From Micrasema longulum (taxonomy: Eukaryota > Arthropoda > Insecta > Trichoptera > Brachycentridae): a stretch of DNA of 64,000 nucleotides. Location: NCBI GenBank assembly GCA_022494885.1, contig JAGVSM010003970.1, forward strand, positions 62,001-126,000. The letters run 5' to 3'. Shown one piece after another: positions 44,041 to 54,587 of this stretch. Within the stretch, counting starts at the first letter, position 1. Each line of letters opens with the position of its first letter. The translations under genes were made by a program, and so were the position numbers. The notes beneath the pieces were generated by a model. It searched no databases and was not told where the DNA came from. It saw nothing but the letters and a program-made list of their open reading frames with translations.

Positions 44041-44415
44041 CTGGGGTGATATTCTGAATGTTCTCTATCCCCTAGATAGTAATTAATTTACGGATTTTTA
44101 TTTTTTGCGTGCGTTTACATTTTGCTTCATATCTGGCCATACTAACGATTAATCGTCAAATAAATATGGACACATGAAATCAAACGTAATGATTTTCATT
44201 GAGAACATTATTGGATCTTAAGCATTACTCAAAACACTTAACTAAGTTGCATTGACCAAACCGGATTAGTTTTTTTTCCTTTTTTAAAACCGTTTTATAC
44301 ATCATTCGACGTTTAATCATCAGTGTGGCCATTAATGAAACAAGGTGTCGTCACGTTTAAAAAAATAAAAATCTCAAAATCAACCACTCCATAAAAGGTA
44401 GAGAGTGGTTAATTT
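44041..44415 (+). mobile_element. TE-5 copy
   Basis: Left end CTGGGGTGATATTCTGAATG; GCTTCATATCTGGCCATACT, GCATTGACCAAACCGG and CATCAGTGTGGCCATTAATG inside. The right terminus is replaced by a hairpin ACCACTC/GAGTGGT near 44385-44410. Confidence 0.6.
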
Positions 44416-44449
44416 GGGGATTTTGTTTTTAATGCGACGACTTGGATTT

Positions 44450-44530
44450 ATTGCAATAAAGAGGGAAAACATTTTTCAGAAGGGATATGGAAGTCAAAGC
44501 ATTTACAGGGCTTATGACCTGTCATTGGCA
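44450..44530 (+). repeat. TE-1 fragment
   Basis: GCAATAAAGAGGGAAAACAT, then GCATTTACAGGGCTTATGA and CCTGTCATTGGC. Confidence 0.65.
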
Positions 44531-44534
44531 TTTT

Positions 44535-45046
44535 CAATTTAATGGGTTAAAAGTTTTGACAGCAAACGATGGAAATAAAACATTTTGTAAATCCGCAATA
44601 CGTATTTTATTATAAAATATCGTAAAGTAATTATAAAATTATCATTTTAATATCAGTAAAATGTTAAAATTAAAAAAAGCAGAAGCTATGGTAAAATAAA
44701 CATAATTAAATAACTTTTTATTACATTGCCTAAAACAAACTTGGATATTTTAAATACAAATAAATAATTATGATTTTTGAGACGAGCATTTCTGAGCGTT
44801 GATTGTTCTTCATACAGCTTAGCTGAATCTGTGATTTTGTTGCAAAATACGGAATAACCTTACGTACAGATTATTTAAAATTAACGAAATCCTACTATAA
44901 CTACTTCTTACATATAATTTCAACAAAGACATTGTGCTATAGGCCTTTAAATCTGGCAGTAAAAAATCATCATTTACACACATTTCAAGGGGTTTCTCGT
45001 TCATTTGATGCATTCGTATTTTGTATTTGTTTCAAATTCTATATAA
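44535..45046. other. 3' flank of gene 3
   Basis: AT-rich; the nearest minus-strand AATAAA that I see is near 44717-44722, which would give a 3' UTR of roughly 330 bases. No other feature. Confidence 0.35.
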
Positions 45047-46084
45047 TTAATGGAATTGCGGTGTTCCGTAAGTAGATTGTGGTACAATTGGTGTGTCAGG
45101 TACTCCGTACGATGTTGCAGGAACAGAGAGTGCTGAACTACCACTTGAAGACGATTGTCCAAACAGCCCTGCCATCATTCTGACTATTGTATTTTCGATC
45201 TCGTCATCAGAGATTTCTCCAGCTGGGTTCAGAGACACTGTCACTGTGTAAGTTCTAGGGAATCCTTGGCTCTTCAGAACAGAACTTGATTTTTGGGCGT
45301 AAGAAGTTGAATGCACACCGGATGATCCTGATTGGAAGTTGGACTGAAATCCTGTGGAAGGGGGAAGTTGTTGGTAACTAACTGACGGGGCTTGAGCGAC
45401 CTGATAACTTTGCACAGGAGCAGACTGGTAGCTAGTTTGAGGAACTGATTGATAATTTTGCACTAAAGGTGCCTGGTATGTTTTCGCGGGAGCTTCGTGA
45501 ACCTCTTGGTAAGTAGGCTGGGACACTTCTTGATAATTTACTTGCGGTTGGTAAGTTTTCACTGGAGCTGACTGGTAGTTTTGCACGGGTGCTTGTTCGT
45601 ATGTTTGTTGTGAGGCGGGTTGGTAGCTTGGCGCAGGAGCAACTTGAAAACTCGGTTGTTGCACAGGTGGAAGGCTGGGAATCGGTGCTGTTTGATAACT
45701 CTGAAGTGGAGTAGCTTGGAACGTCTGAACCGGAGCAGATTGATAATTCTGCTGGACTGGAGTTTCATAATTCAGTTCTTGAGCGGCCTGGTAGTTTTGT
45801 GCGGCCTGGTAGTTTTGTGCAGCTGGCTTGTAGCTTACAGCCGGAGCCGGAGCATCGTAATTGTAACCAGATTCTGACGACAATGATGAAGTCGATCCAA
45901 AAGACTGATGAATGCTCAAAGGCTGTTCTTGGGCTGGTGCTGGTGCGGGAGCTGGGGCAGGAGCGTGGTAGATCTGCTGCTTTGGCGGTTCTATTTCACC
46001 AAAAGATGAAGTCGGTGGCCTTGGATAGGCGTAACCCAGAGAAACGTCTCCCGCCACCAAGGAAAGCAGGGACAAAACAGCTAT
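45047..46084 (-). CDS. Gene 3: secreted Tyr/Gln/Pro-rich matrix protein, main exon
   Basis: The exon begins at 46084 after the acceptor TTTTCTGATTTACAG (AG at 46086-46085), phase 0, and encodes 345 residues to TAA at 45049-45047. It opens with IAVLSLLSLVAGDVSL, then GYAYPRPPTSSFGEI. Residues about 40-55 are an (Ala-Pro) run. Residues about 80-255 are an irregular repeat of NYQSAPVQ/TYQ-type units. The C-terminal third has RTYTVTVSLNPAGEISDDEI, a non-repetitive segment, then SYGVPDTP and STYGTPQFH. Intron phase, signal peptide, YPRP start and YGVP end match gene 2, and the SYGVP motif also matches gene 1. Likely an extracellular matrix (cuticle or eggshell) protein; the function is inferred from composition. 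The frame stays open for 26 codons upstream of the acceptor (an in-frame ATG-ATG exists at 46108-46103), so an unspliced start (MMYFSDLQ) cannot be excluded, but the acceptor fits gene 2 better. Antisense frames here are shadows. Confidence 0.85.
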   Translation of the reverse strand: MAVLSLLSLVAGDVSLGYAYPRPPTSSFGEIEPPKQQIYHAPAPAPAPAPAQEQPLSIHQSFGSTSSLSSESGYNYDAPAPAVSYKPAAQNYQAAQNYQAAQELNYETPVQQNYQSAPVQTFQATPLQSYQTAPIPSLPPVQQPSFQVAPAPSYQPASQQTYEQAPVQNYQSAPVKTYQPQVNYQEVSQPTYQEVHEAPAKTYQAPLVQNYQSVPQTSYQSAPVQSYQVAQAPSVSYQQLPPSTGFQSNFQSGSSGVHSTSYAQKSSSVLKSQGFPRTYTVTVSLNPAGEISDDEIENTIVRMMAGLFGQSSSSGSSALSVPATSYGVPDTPIVPQSTYGTPQFH

Positions 46085-46149
46085 CTGTAAATCAGAAAAG
46101 TACATCATAATCACAAATAATTGGAAAACATCAACATCATCGTCATCAT

Positions 46150-46372
46150 TCCCTTCCTGCACCTAATAGTGCATAGAGCACTGCATTGGTGCACCAAGCG
46201 CAGCGTATTTTGATAATTTTTGTTACACGAAGGTAAGACGATCATTCTTACGCTTTAGGTGCCAGTCCAGGGACCATGAAATATTCTAGTGTGAAACCAT
46301 GTCGCAAATCGAACCCGAGAACTCTTGCTTGGTAAGCAAACGCGCTTACCATTACACTACGAGACTGACAAA
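46150..46372 (-). mobile_element. SINE-2 copy with clear tRNA-like head
   Basis: Minus strand: CTCGTAGTGTAATGGTAAGC (A box region), GGGTTCGATTTGC (B box), ATATTTCATGGTCCCTGG, GGCACCTAAAGCGTAAGA, and the tail CAATGCAGTGCTCTATGCAC. Best-preserved member of the family. It sits just upstream of the gene 3 main exon, probably in its first intron. Confidence 0.85.
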
Positions 46373-46918
46373 ATCATCTCCTATCCAGTATCAAAGATGT
46401 TACTGAAGTACTCTCTTATGATAGAGAAAATCCAAAAGAAGTTTCTGAGATATCTCTACATGAGAGAGTGCGGGTCCTTGGCTCTACCCGACCGAGTTTC
46501 TCCAGGGTATGCTTGGCTACAACAGTTTAGAGACTAGAAGGAATGTGTATTTGACCACACATTTTTATCGATTGTTGCGCGGTATAATCGATAATTCTGA
46601 AATTATGATGAGCATTGGTTTGTATGTTCCTGATAATTACCCAAGACAGCGTCAGCATAGATTGTTTCATATTCAGATATATAGGACCAACCTGCCTATG
46701 GTTATGCCTGTTGGAAGGGCTACCGCTATGCTGAACAACATCGCTCTGGATATTGATCTGTTCCATGTATCCGAAGGGGTTCTCCGGAGCAGGATTCTTC
46801 GACTACTTTGACATGAGTCTCTTTCGTGTATTTTTTTTTCTTTTTTATAATATGTACGTATTGAATATATTTTTGTAATGTATATGTTATTTTTAAAATA
46901 AATAAATTGAATTGAAAA
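46373..46918 (+). pseudogene. LINE-E reverse transcriptase C-terminus and tail
   Basis: The frame reads IEKIQKKFLRYLYMRECGS and, after a frame change, MLGYNSLETRRNVYLTTHFY, RLLRGIIDNSEIMMSIGLYV and RLFHIQIYRTNLPMVMPVG, ending RSRILRLL at 46811. The IEKIQKKFL-YL and GY-SLE-RR blocks are typical of Jockey/CR1-like C-termini in insects. The 3' end is an AATAAATAAATTGAATTGAA tail. A copy about 90% alike by eye is at 60445-60848 on the minus strand. It starts exactly at the SINE-2 edge. Confidence 0.85.
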
Positions 46919-47030
46919 ATATTACTACAGTATCTCTGATTAAATCACGTCTGAACAAACATCTCCTTTCTCTTCCTCAATCTCGCCTCCTTTCTTCTTT
47001 CATCTTCATTCCTTTTTCCCATTGAGTAAT
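46919..47030 (+). repeat. LINE-A-like 3' fragment
   Basis: TTACTACAGTATCTCTGATT encodes ITTVSLIKSRLNKHLLSLPQ, the final residues of a LINE-A-like ORF, followed by CTCTTCCTC-rich sequence as at 9180-9230. Confidence 0.5.
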
Positions 47031-47154
47031 AGTAGATTTAACGTAATTTATGCACAAATACAATTATTTCTATTTTCGCACATCTTTGGCTTTTTTATAT
47101 ATTTTCTATTGAATATGTTTTATAACATGTAAAAATAAAAATTTTATTTTATTG

Positions 47155-47255
47155 GTTGGTTGGATGAAATTGACATTTGGCAATAAGCCTGCCAATGTAA
47201 AATTGACATTATGTACCAAGAGTAAAATAAATAATAATTAATAAATAAATACAAG
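47155..47255 (+). repeat. LINE 3' end with TTGGCA hairpin
   Basis: Stem-loop TTGGCAATAAGCCTGCCAA (47177-47195), followed within 60 bases by an AATAAATAAATA tail (47241-47252). No coding part is attached. Confidence 0.5.
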
Positions 47256-47259
47256 TAAC

Positions 47260-47600
47260 TACTGACTAGTTAAGAAATTTAAACACATCCCGTATAATAA
47301 CACCGTGTGAAATTTTACCAAAGCTAACGAAAAATCACAGCTAACTTATACAAATAAAATATGGTGTCATCCAAAAAACGTATGACATAACTACTACCAA
47401 TTGTTTGTATAAAAACCTAACATGCTGTTACTTAAAATATCTCGTTTGACCACTTCATCAAAATGAATGAATGATACCATTATTAGCATTAAAAAATTGT
47501 TGGTTTTTCAGAAAATGTGATAAAACCAGTATTTTTAATTTGTTCCTGGAATTAATTTAAATCACTAATTTGACAAAGATCAGTAAGTACTATAAAACTT
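47260..47600. other. No recognised features
   Basis: AT-rich sequence without recognisable motifs. Confidence 0.4.
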
Positions 47601-47607
47601 ATAGGAT

Positions 47608-47720
47608 ACCCCCCTCGTTTAATCGCTAAAACGCTCTCCTCAGCACTGAAGTTCTGGGTTCTATTGCCGGTTAGGTCAGTACAATAGTTTATTTCATAAA
47701 CCAGGGCCCGTATTGCAGTA
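47608..47720 (+). mobile_element. SINE-3 copy, tRNA-like
   Basis: CCTCGTTTAATCGCTAAAAC (A box region) and GTTCTGGGTTCTATTGCCGG (B box region), followed by TTAGGTCA. Paralogue of 52805-52915. No functional acceptor stem. Confidence 0.6.
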
Positions 47721-48054
47721 TTTGAGGGTATAAAAGCAAACTTATAAATCTCCACCAAAAACGGAAAATGATGCCAAAATAAACTGTCCATAAAAAAACT
47801 TCCTACCTAAATAATAGCGTAATTCAAAACCGTCTCTAAATCTTGAAAAAACAGATTTCAATTATACTGCTTGACACCGCAAACTAAGCATTCTTCATTG
47901 AGTTAGTGAAGCATAATTAGAAGTCTCACATTTCTTTTTTCATTGTTTTTTTTCAAATATCTCAGTAACTCCTTGAATCCAAATTTCCTATTTTGCTTCT
48001 AATATCCTCATTAACCTTTAATTTTATCTGGAAAATTAAAGTAATTTTTTTAAA

Positions 48055-48535
48055 GTGTTGTCAAGTTACGGAAGGTGTTGACCTCGCTCTTTCATGACAT
48101 TGGTCGTAGGGAGTCAGAAAAGTTGATACATGCCACGGATTGGAGAACCTTACTGGATGTCAAAAATAAAATATAAAAAATAAGGAATAATTTAAAAAAA
48201 TATATTTATATATTAAAACCATGAAGTTTCGCATAAATAAAATGTCTATGTTTTTATGAATGTATGTATGTGTATGCGCATGGGTGTATGTACGTATGTG
48301 TGTATGTACATGTGTATATATGTGTATGTCTGTATGTATATGAATCAAAATGTGTATCCGAATAAGTTTATATTTTGTCTGTCTGTGCTCTATATTAATT
48401 TGTTAACTATTATAATATATTAAAATGTAATTGCCTAGCTTGGAACGGGGTATGTACCCTTGTTAGCTGGGCAAAGTGAACATGGAATTGTATTTTGATA
48501 AAGAGTGTGAATAAATAAATAAATAAATAAAGGAA
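48055..48535 (+). mobile_element. LINE-C 3' end, second copy
   Basis: Nearly identical to 33980-34470: GTTGTCAAGTTACGGAAGG, GGAGAACCTTACTGGATGTC, a TGTATG/TGTGTATG microsatellite, hairpin TTGCCTAGCT/AGCTGGGCAA (48431-48474), and an AATAAATAAATAAATAAA tail. Only the non-coding end was inserted. The 62-residue minus frame is simple-repeat translation. Confidence 0.85.
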
Positions 48536-48829
48536 AAAATTATCTGCATACATTGTTTTTTTACGAAGATACTTTATTTTCGTACATAAATTCTTCCCTC
48601 TTCTTGTTAGTCTTCTGGGCAGACGGCAAACGGCCGGGATTTCGTGGGCAATGGTATACGGGATTTTGGGATTTTATTCCGTTTAACTTCTTGACTCTAG
48701 ATTCTGCCTCTTTTGGGTTTCCCTGCGATTGCCTTTTGTACTTTCATCTCTGACGTTCTGAGCAGTTATCTGGTTTTTCTATTTAGTTTTTCTATTTGGT
48801 TTTTCTACTTAATTTTTCGTATTTTTTTT

Positions 48830-49200
48830 ATTTTCTCTCTATCTATCCTCGCACCGTTGTATACACCATGATTTGGTCTGACACACGTTTTGTATATCCG
48901 AATTATGTTTCCAATAATCATGTGTTCATTGCACCATACGACATTTCTTAGGCATCCAGATGTTTACTAACTGAGATGGATATGTTCTCATCATCACTAT
49001 GGCAGCATCATCTGCATGGCATGTGATGTTAATTGACCTTATCTCCCTTAGTAGATTCACTACTTTTTTTATTCTCAAAAGCGTTTTTTTATATATATTT
49101 ATTTTGCTTGTGTAAGAAAAGGTTTCAGGTGTATATATTGTTGTTGTATATTTAGTTATAAAGGTGCTGAACTTGCTTTGTTTCTTTGTTGTTCTCAATA
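48830..49200 (-). pseudogene. RTE-like reverse transcriptase fragment with degenerate YADD
   Basis: Minus strand: LLRIKKVVNLLREIRS, then NITCHADDAAIVM where the catalytic Tyr is His, then, in other frames, IIRIYKTCVRP and MVYTTVRED. The order CxADD, then YKTCVRP-MVY is that of RTE-type palms. Sister of 12590-12790. Confidence 0.7.
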
Positions 49201-49459
49201 TGTGTTATTTTCTAAATATTAATATTATTTACGTCCCGAATTGAGTTTTTGTAACTCCTGGGAATGTAATTCAACGTATTATACTTGTAAAATACTTTGT
49301 GTAATATGATTTATAAAAAATTAAAAAAATTAAATATGGATACCATATATTTATACCATCTCGTTATATCTGGGGCGTGGATTTAAAAGGGGCAATGTCA
49401 GATTTCATGTTTTTCTTGGCACCATTTTGTAGAGTGATAGTATTAGTAAAACTTAGCAG

Positions 49460-49515
49460 TTCACAATGGAGTCCTGGTGCCCACCCTGATGTATGGGAGC
49501 AATGTGTGAACTTAG
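49460..49515 (+). pseudogene. Short reverse transcriptase fragment
   Basis: Plus strand encodes VLVPTLMYGSNV then a stop, matching the LVPTLMYGSE motif of RTE-like LINEs. About 17 codons; family only. Confidence 0.5.
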
Positions 49516-49539
49516 GAAAACGGGGATGAAAGTTATTAT

Positions 49540-49700
49540 ATAAAATATTGTTGATAAATCCACCTGGTCCATGAAGAAGTATAGAAATTGAAAAAATAAC
49601 ATTTTTAGGCGTTGCCTAGTATGTAGGTGAAATAATTCAATTAGATGAATCTCACCCGCATAAATAAAGGTTTCAGCTCTTTAACTTCACAAAAATCAAC
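49540..49700 (-). repeat. TE-1 fragment
   Basis: ATATTGTTGATAAATCCACC, GGCGTTGCCTAGTATG, TGAATCTCACCCGCATAA, CTTCACAAAAATCAACAG: the right half of TE-1 reversed. A SINE-2 fragment follows. Confidence 0.65.
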
Positions 49701-49714
49701 AGAAATAACGTTCA

Positions 49715-49800
49715 AAGTGAATATGATCTTCGTCCCCCTTCCCGCATCCAGTGATGCTTAGGGCGCTGTATTGCCGGTCTAAATCCAGCGTAGTTTTATT
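49715..49800 (-). repeat. SINE-2 fragment, 3' part
   Basis: TCCCGCATCCAGTGATGC and TAGGGCGCTGTATTGCCG match the tail complement at 13580-13620. Confidence 0.5.
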
Positions 49801-49839
49801 TACTTATTCATGTTTTTTCTCTTACAAACTATAATTAAT

Positions 49840-50432
49840 AATAAAAATAATGTGACCTCACTGGGGGGTAACCCGAGCCCAGGACACTTAACAATATTCT
49901 TTTTTTTTTTAATATTTTTAAATTTGAGAATAAACAAAGAAAACTAACTTAATAAACAAAGATAATTAACAAAATATTCAGACAGTTTTAAACACTACGT
50001 ATTTATGTTTATAATTAATTTATGTGAATCTATATTGTTTATATTACAAAACGCACAATGAAAGAACAAAAACCTAACATAAGCCATACACTTGTGGAGC
50101 AGTTGATTCAATATTGGTATGGGCGAATGGGACAATCCATTTTACTTCTACCTAGCTCCACTGTCCATTTTGTTATAGACTTTTTAAACATTTTCTCGTT
50201 ACTGGTTGTTTTAATAGATAGTGGAAGTAGGTTATAGATTTTAATTGAATAATACTCAAAATTCCTTTGTCCGAAAGTGGTATTAGTTTGTCCGAAAGTG
50301 GATAAGTGGTTTAAGTTGTCTTTGTGTTGAGGATCTTGTGATAATATTATTTGAATGTGATGTATTGTAGGGGTTATATATTTTATTTGGGTAAGAGAAG
50401 TTTTTGAATCTGTAAGTGAGATTGAGTTTGAT
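49840..50432 (-). pseudogene. LINE-G C-terminus and tail
   Basis: The minus-strand frame from about 50432 reads LTDSKTSLTQIKYITPTIHH, then TFGQTNTTFGQRNFEYYSIK, IYNLLPLSIKTTSNEKMFKK and SITKWTVELGRSK, with TGA near 50112. The GQR-F-Y---YN-LP-SIK pattern is a LINE ORF2 C-terminal signature. There is no ATG because it is 5'-truncated. An internal TTTCGGACAAA duplication repeats five residues. The T-rich run at 49904-49916 marks the 3' side. Confidence 0.7.
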
Positions 50433-50439
50433 CTTTGTT

Positions 50440-50552
50440 ATATAAAGGTAAGGCGGTCAGTTTTACGCTTCAGGTGCCAGTCCGAGAACAATGAAAAATT
50501 TCAGTTCAAAAACCCTTCAAAATCAATATTCCACTTCCACCCTGCCAGGAAT
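50440..50552 (-). mobile_element. SINE-2 copy
   Basis: GGTAAGGCGGTCAG, CGCTTCAGGTGCCAGTCCG, AACAATGAAAAATTTC, and AGGAATCGAACCCGGGAGC (B box on the minus strand). The tRNA-like 5' end is cut at the TE-5 border. Confidence 0.7.
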
Positions 50553-50655
50553 CGAACCCGGGAGCGCTGTTCTGAATCTTCTCTCCCTTCTAGAGAGCGA
50601 CTTATTTGTGTTTTTTGCATGCGGCTACACTTTGCTTCATACATGGCCACACTGA

Positions 50656-51245
50656 TGATTAAATTTGTTGCAACCGAGAGAGAAAACATTTTTGAGAAGG
50701 AAATATGGGAGTCTAGGCATTAACAAGGCTTATGACCTGTCATTGGCTGTTTTTATTTTATTTATTATTTTTATTCCGATAACAAATTTAAAAAAATGTT
50801 ACTACTAAATACAATTTTTTACATTAATTAAATACATATATTTACATTAACGTATCCCATTACGTAAAATAAATAAACAATCCTTGAGTACATAATGGGG
50901 AGTGACGTCTTACAAAAGTTTATTTTATTTTAATTATTTATATTTTTAGGATAACATATATAAATTACAAAAAATATATATAAACGGTGTTTTTAATCAG
51001 TGCTACATAAAGAAGAACTATAACTGTAACTTTTCACTTCTTTCTTAAATATATTGTATTAATGACTGTAAGTGGCCATTTTACACACTGTGTAACATTC
51101 ACCATTCTGCCTATGTTTAAACATCCACATTTTCTCAAATCTTCCATCTGTTGACTTTTGTGAAGTAAAAGAGCTGAAAATATATCCTTTTCTCTCTCTG
51201 TTGCAACAAATTTAGATCTAAATAACTCCAAAGTGGATTTCATTA
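50656..51245 (+). mobile_element. TE-1 copy, itself interrupted
   Basis: Left end TTTGTTGCAACCGAGAGAGA and right end CTCTCTCTGTTGCAACAAAT are inverted repeats. The first part stops at GACCTGTCATTGGCTG (about 50750); the second starts at TAAGTGGCCATTTTACAC (about 51069). Between them is an AT-rich insert. Confidence 0.7.
50752..51068 (-). mobile_element. AT-rich insert within TE-1
   Basis: Begins TTTTTATTTTATTTATTATT on the plus strand, which would be the tail of a minus-strand retroelement. The interior is AT-rich with no coding motif. Its nature is inferred from position and the tail only. Confidence 0.45.
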
Positions 51246-51529
51246 TTTTTTCTTTTGTATTTTCTGTTCATGTTTACCTTCTTAAATAAAAATAAAACTT
51301 AAAAAAACATTATTGCGACCTTTAGCATTACCCAAAACACTAACGTTGAATTGACCAAACCGTACTTTTTTTTTCAATTTTTTAAACAGTATATGCATTA
51401 TTTGACGTTTGATCATCAGTGTGGCCATACATGAAACAAAGTGTAGTCACATACAAAAAAAAACACAAATTACTCACTATATAGGAGGATTAGAAGATTT
51501 AGAATACCAACCCTGAACCTCTAGAATGG

Positions 51530-52795
51530 TTAAACGAACACGTCAACCACTATACGATGAAGCGGACTTACCTCTTTTCGGTTTTTTATTCAAGATTTTT
51601 ACCCGAGAGCACCCATTGATTTGAAATCTCTCATACAGGGTTCTAGTTCTATTTCACACATATAACTGTATTCTACATCCGCCTGGACACAGAACAAGAA
51701 ATGATTCTAATCAACACATTATATGGCCTAATTTTGAGATTTACCGATATATTTTTTTTCTGAACACCTATCATATAATGCGTTTATTTTTTTAAAAATA
51801 AAATCCAAACGTTTCAAGCTCTGGTGCTTTTTTAATATTACCTACATGCCATTATCAAAAACCTCAATTAAAAATGACCCTTAAATGCGTCATGACGAAA
51901 TTTTTATCATACCAAATATTTAGGTATAATTAATTGAAATCATGAATAGTGGAGTATTTATTTAATCCGGTAATAATTTAGAGAGTTCATCTATGGATTT
52001 AAGAGAAAAGAAAAATAAAATCCACCTTTTGTCTATGATTTATGTCTATTGAAATTTTGAATGCGCGCGTTTGTAATTTCTGGAGCTTTACAAAGTTTTA
52101 TATTTAAATTTCTCGGTTATTTTTTTTTTTTCAAAGGCAACAGAAGTTAAAATGTGGAGAAAAAACTTTAGTATACATACATGTATATTTACTTTATGTT
52201 AAAAAATCTAATTCAATAAAGCGATTGTGAATGGCATATATTTACATGAATTTACATAATCATTCAATTTTTTTTTTATGACATTATGATTTTATTTTTC
52301 TCCCAAAGTACACCTTAAAATACACCATAAAACCTTGTTTTGTAATGCAATACAAAAAATCATACATTTAAGGGTAAACAATGTTTTTTCGATGTAAAAA
52401 ATTCGGAAACGAACACCATTAAATAATGCTGAGTACACTCTTTTGTTTTCCACTTTTATCTGTCAAATTTTTCACTTCATTTAAAAAATGTTTAAGTACT
52501 CACGATTTTCACGACCATTTTGTTTCTAGATCCTTCCACAGCTGACAATATGACACTGCGTACAATCGGTCAACTGACATGCTTTTATATGAATCTTCAC
52601 TGACTTGTCTGATTCCACAATTTTAACATTTTGAATAGAATAAACATGATCATTGAGACAATTAAACAAATGTGCTTTTGAGTTTTATAGAAAATGAACG
52701 CACGCTCTGCGTTCTTTTGCATATTTTTTTCATTAGAATATTGACCTGTCTTAAAGTACATCGTAAAAAGGACGAGATACAGTATGTATTATTAA
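51530..52795. other. No recognised features
   Basis: Long AT-rich interval. I find no gene, SINE or known repeat family in it. Confidence 0.4.
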
Positions 52796-52804
52796 ATTTA
52801 TAGG

Positions 52805-52915
52805 CAACCCTCATTGTTTAATCGCTAAGAGGCTCTCCTTAGTGCGGGAGTTCCGGGTTTTATTCCTGGTGAGATCACGGGGTATTTTTACAAATAAGGA
52901 ATAACATTGAAAGTA
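52805..52915 (+). mobile_element. SINE-3 copy, tRNA-like
   Basis: CTCATTGTTTAATCGCTAAG, GGCTCTCCTTAGTGCGGGAG and TTCCGGGTTTTATTCCTGGT are A- and B-box regions matching 47608-47720. Confidence 0.6.
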
Positions 52916-52961
52916 CCTTTATTCAATATTTGGGCCCCTTAGGTATAATTAAATAAAAATT

Positions 52962-53350
52962 ATGTTTCATACAAAGATGTTCAGCTCGATGTATAAAAAT
53001 AAATTAGAACATATCTATCTAGCAAGATTTTCATCTGTTGATGGCCTAGTTGTGCCAAAATTAAAAAATAAATATGGACAGCGTACGTTGGATTATATTG
53101 TTCCTAAAACATTAAATATGTTGCCACTTAACTTAAAAACACGTCATAATAAAAATAAAATAAAAAATATTTATTATTTTTGTAAAACAATCTTTAACTC
53201 AGTATTTTTATCTCTCATTAAATACATTTTTATATTTTCTTTTTAACCTTTTCTTTTATTTCTTTGTTTTATTTTTTATTTTTTTAGATCTTAATTTTAA
53301 TACGTAGGGTTATTTACCCCGTTCTAAGCGGTCAAAAAAATATTTAAAAA
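52962..53350 (+). pseudogene. LINE-F C-terminus and 3' end
   Basis: 94-residue frame: HIYLARFSSVDGLVVPKLKN, KYGQRTLDYIVPKTLNMLP, with stop at 53244. Homologous to the fragment at 24915-25154. The 3' UTR has a GGGT/ACCC stem (about 53307-53321, GGGTTATTTACCCC). Confidence 0.75.
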
Positions 53351-53389
53351 AACAGTAATCAATTTATAGAAACAGTTATAAAGGTGGAC

Positions 53390-53790
53390 AAAGTGAAAAA
53401 CAAAGTAAAAACGTGGTAAATAATGTAGTAAAACATAGTAAAAAATGTAGTTAAAATATAGTAAAAAACATTAAATATATTTGTAAATATAAATATTTCT
53501 AAACTCAGTAAAATGCGAAGTAAAAACAGAATACATAGAAAGAAACATATTTCAAGTCATAATAAAAAAATAAATGTATGTGTATAGCCAAAAGCATATT
53601 TCAAAAAACATAGCAGAATACCAAGTAGAAAGATTAAAAAAAACAAAGTAAAAAATAAAGTAAAAGGTGTTATTTTAAAAAAATGTGTTAGTATATAGTA
53701 AACAAAACAATTTTTTAAATAAAAAAAAAATACATCCTAAAAACAAACTAAAATGTCAAAAGGATCTTAAAAAATTAAATCAGTAAAAAA
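53390..53790. repeat. A-rich array of AGTAAAA-like units
   Basis: Many irregular units such as ATAGTAAAAA, TGTAGTTAAAA and AAAGTAAAAA on the plus strand, almost free of C. Not a strict tandem repeat; it follows the LINE-F end. Confidence 0.6.
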
Positions 53791-53997
53791 CTAAACATGT
53801 AAATACATTTTTTCCTATGTTTAAAATATATTCAAGTAAATGGCTATTCTTTAAGTTTAATTGTATTATTTTTCTCTATTTTCCTACTTTCAAAAAAAAA
53901 TTAAACAATTTTATCTGGTTTTGTTGAGTTTTTTCTTTTCTGTCTTCTTAATAATATTTTTAATTTTTCAAAGCATCAAAAACAAAGTAATATATGA

Positions 53998-54050
53998 ATG
54001 ACCTGTCATTGGCTGGTTTAATTTATCCAAAATAAACCAGCTAATGACAG
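53998..54050. repeat. TE-1 core palindrome
   Basis: CTGTCATTGGCTGGTTTA (54003-54020) and TAAACCAGCTAATGACAG (54033-54050) form a stem with one mismatch around 12 bases. Minimal foldback derivative of the TE-1 core. Confidence 0.75.
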
Positions 54051-54205
54051 CCATTCTTATATTTTACCCAAAATATTTCAATTTTGAGGACTATTTTCAA
54101 CGAGTTGTAAATAACTCACTATTGGAAAACGGAAATCAAGTTGAGGTAGAGTGGGGATCGAACCTCGGACCTCTGGTATATTATAATTCTACGGCCATAA
54201 GACAT
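54051..54205 (-). mobile_element. SINE-1 copy
   Basis: CAACGAGTTGTAAATAACTC (tail complement), GGTAGAGTGGGGATCGAACC (B box complement), then CGGACCTCTGG and CTACGGCCA. It follows the TE-1 palindrome directly. Confidence 0.75.
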
Positions 54206-54587
54206 AACACATGTTTGGCCTTTTGATTTAAAGGGCCGCAAGCGCAACTTGGATCAAGAAAAAAAAATGGAGTCTACCCCTGAATCCTCCGTAACCTGAA
54301 TATCACCATAAGTGTGTAACAAAATCAACGCTCTAGTGCTCATAGTTTAGGGAGAAAATACGAGAATACGTTTGTATTATGAAACATCAGACCGTGCATC
54401 TGCCAAATCCCCCTTTAGGATTTTTTTTTGTCTTTAAATAGTACAAAAATAATAAATGAATGTCCTAATATTAACTTATATCTAATTATTATTAAAACAT
54501 ATAATCATTTTTAACATTTCTAAACAACATACGTACCTACACTTAAAAAGAAAACTTCTATAAAGCTAACACGAATAAGATTACTTT

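Larger units (their letters stand above)
50553..51527 (+). mobile_element. TE-5 copy split by a TE-1 insertion
   Basis: Left piece 50553-50655 (GTTCTGAATCTTCTCTCCC, TGGCCACACTGATGATTAAA) and right piece about 51270-51527 (GAATTGACCAAACCGT, CATCAGTGTGGCCATACATG, ATACCAACCCTGAACC) together make one TE-5. The segment between is a TE-1 copy. Confidence 0.65.
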
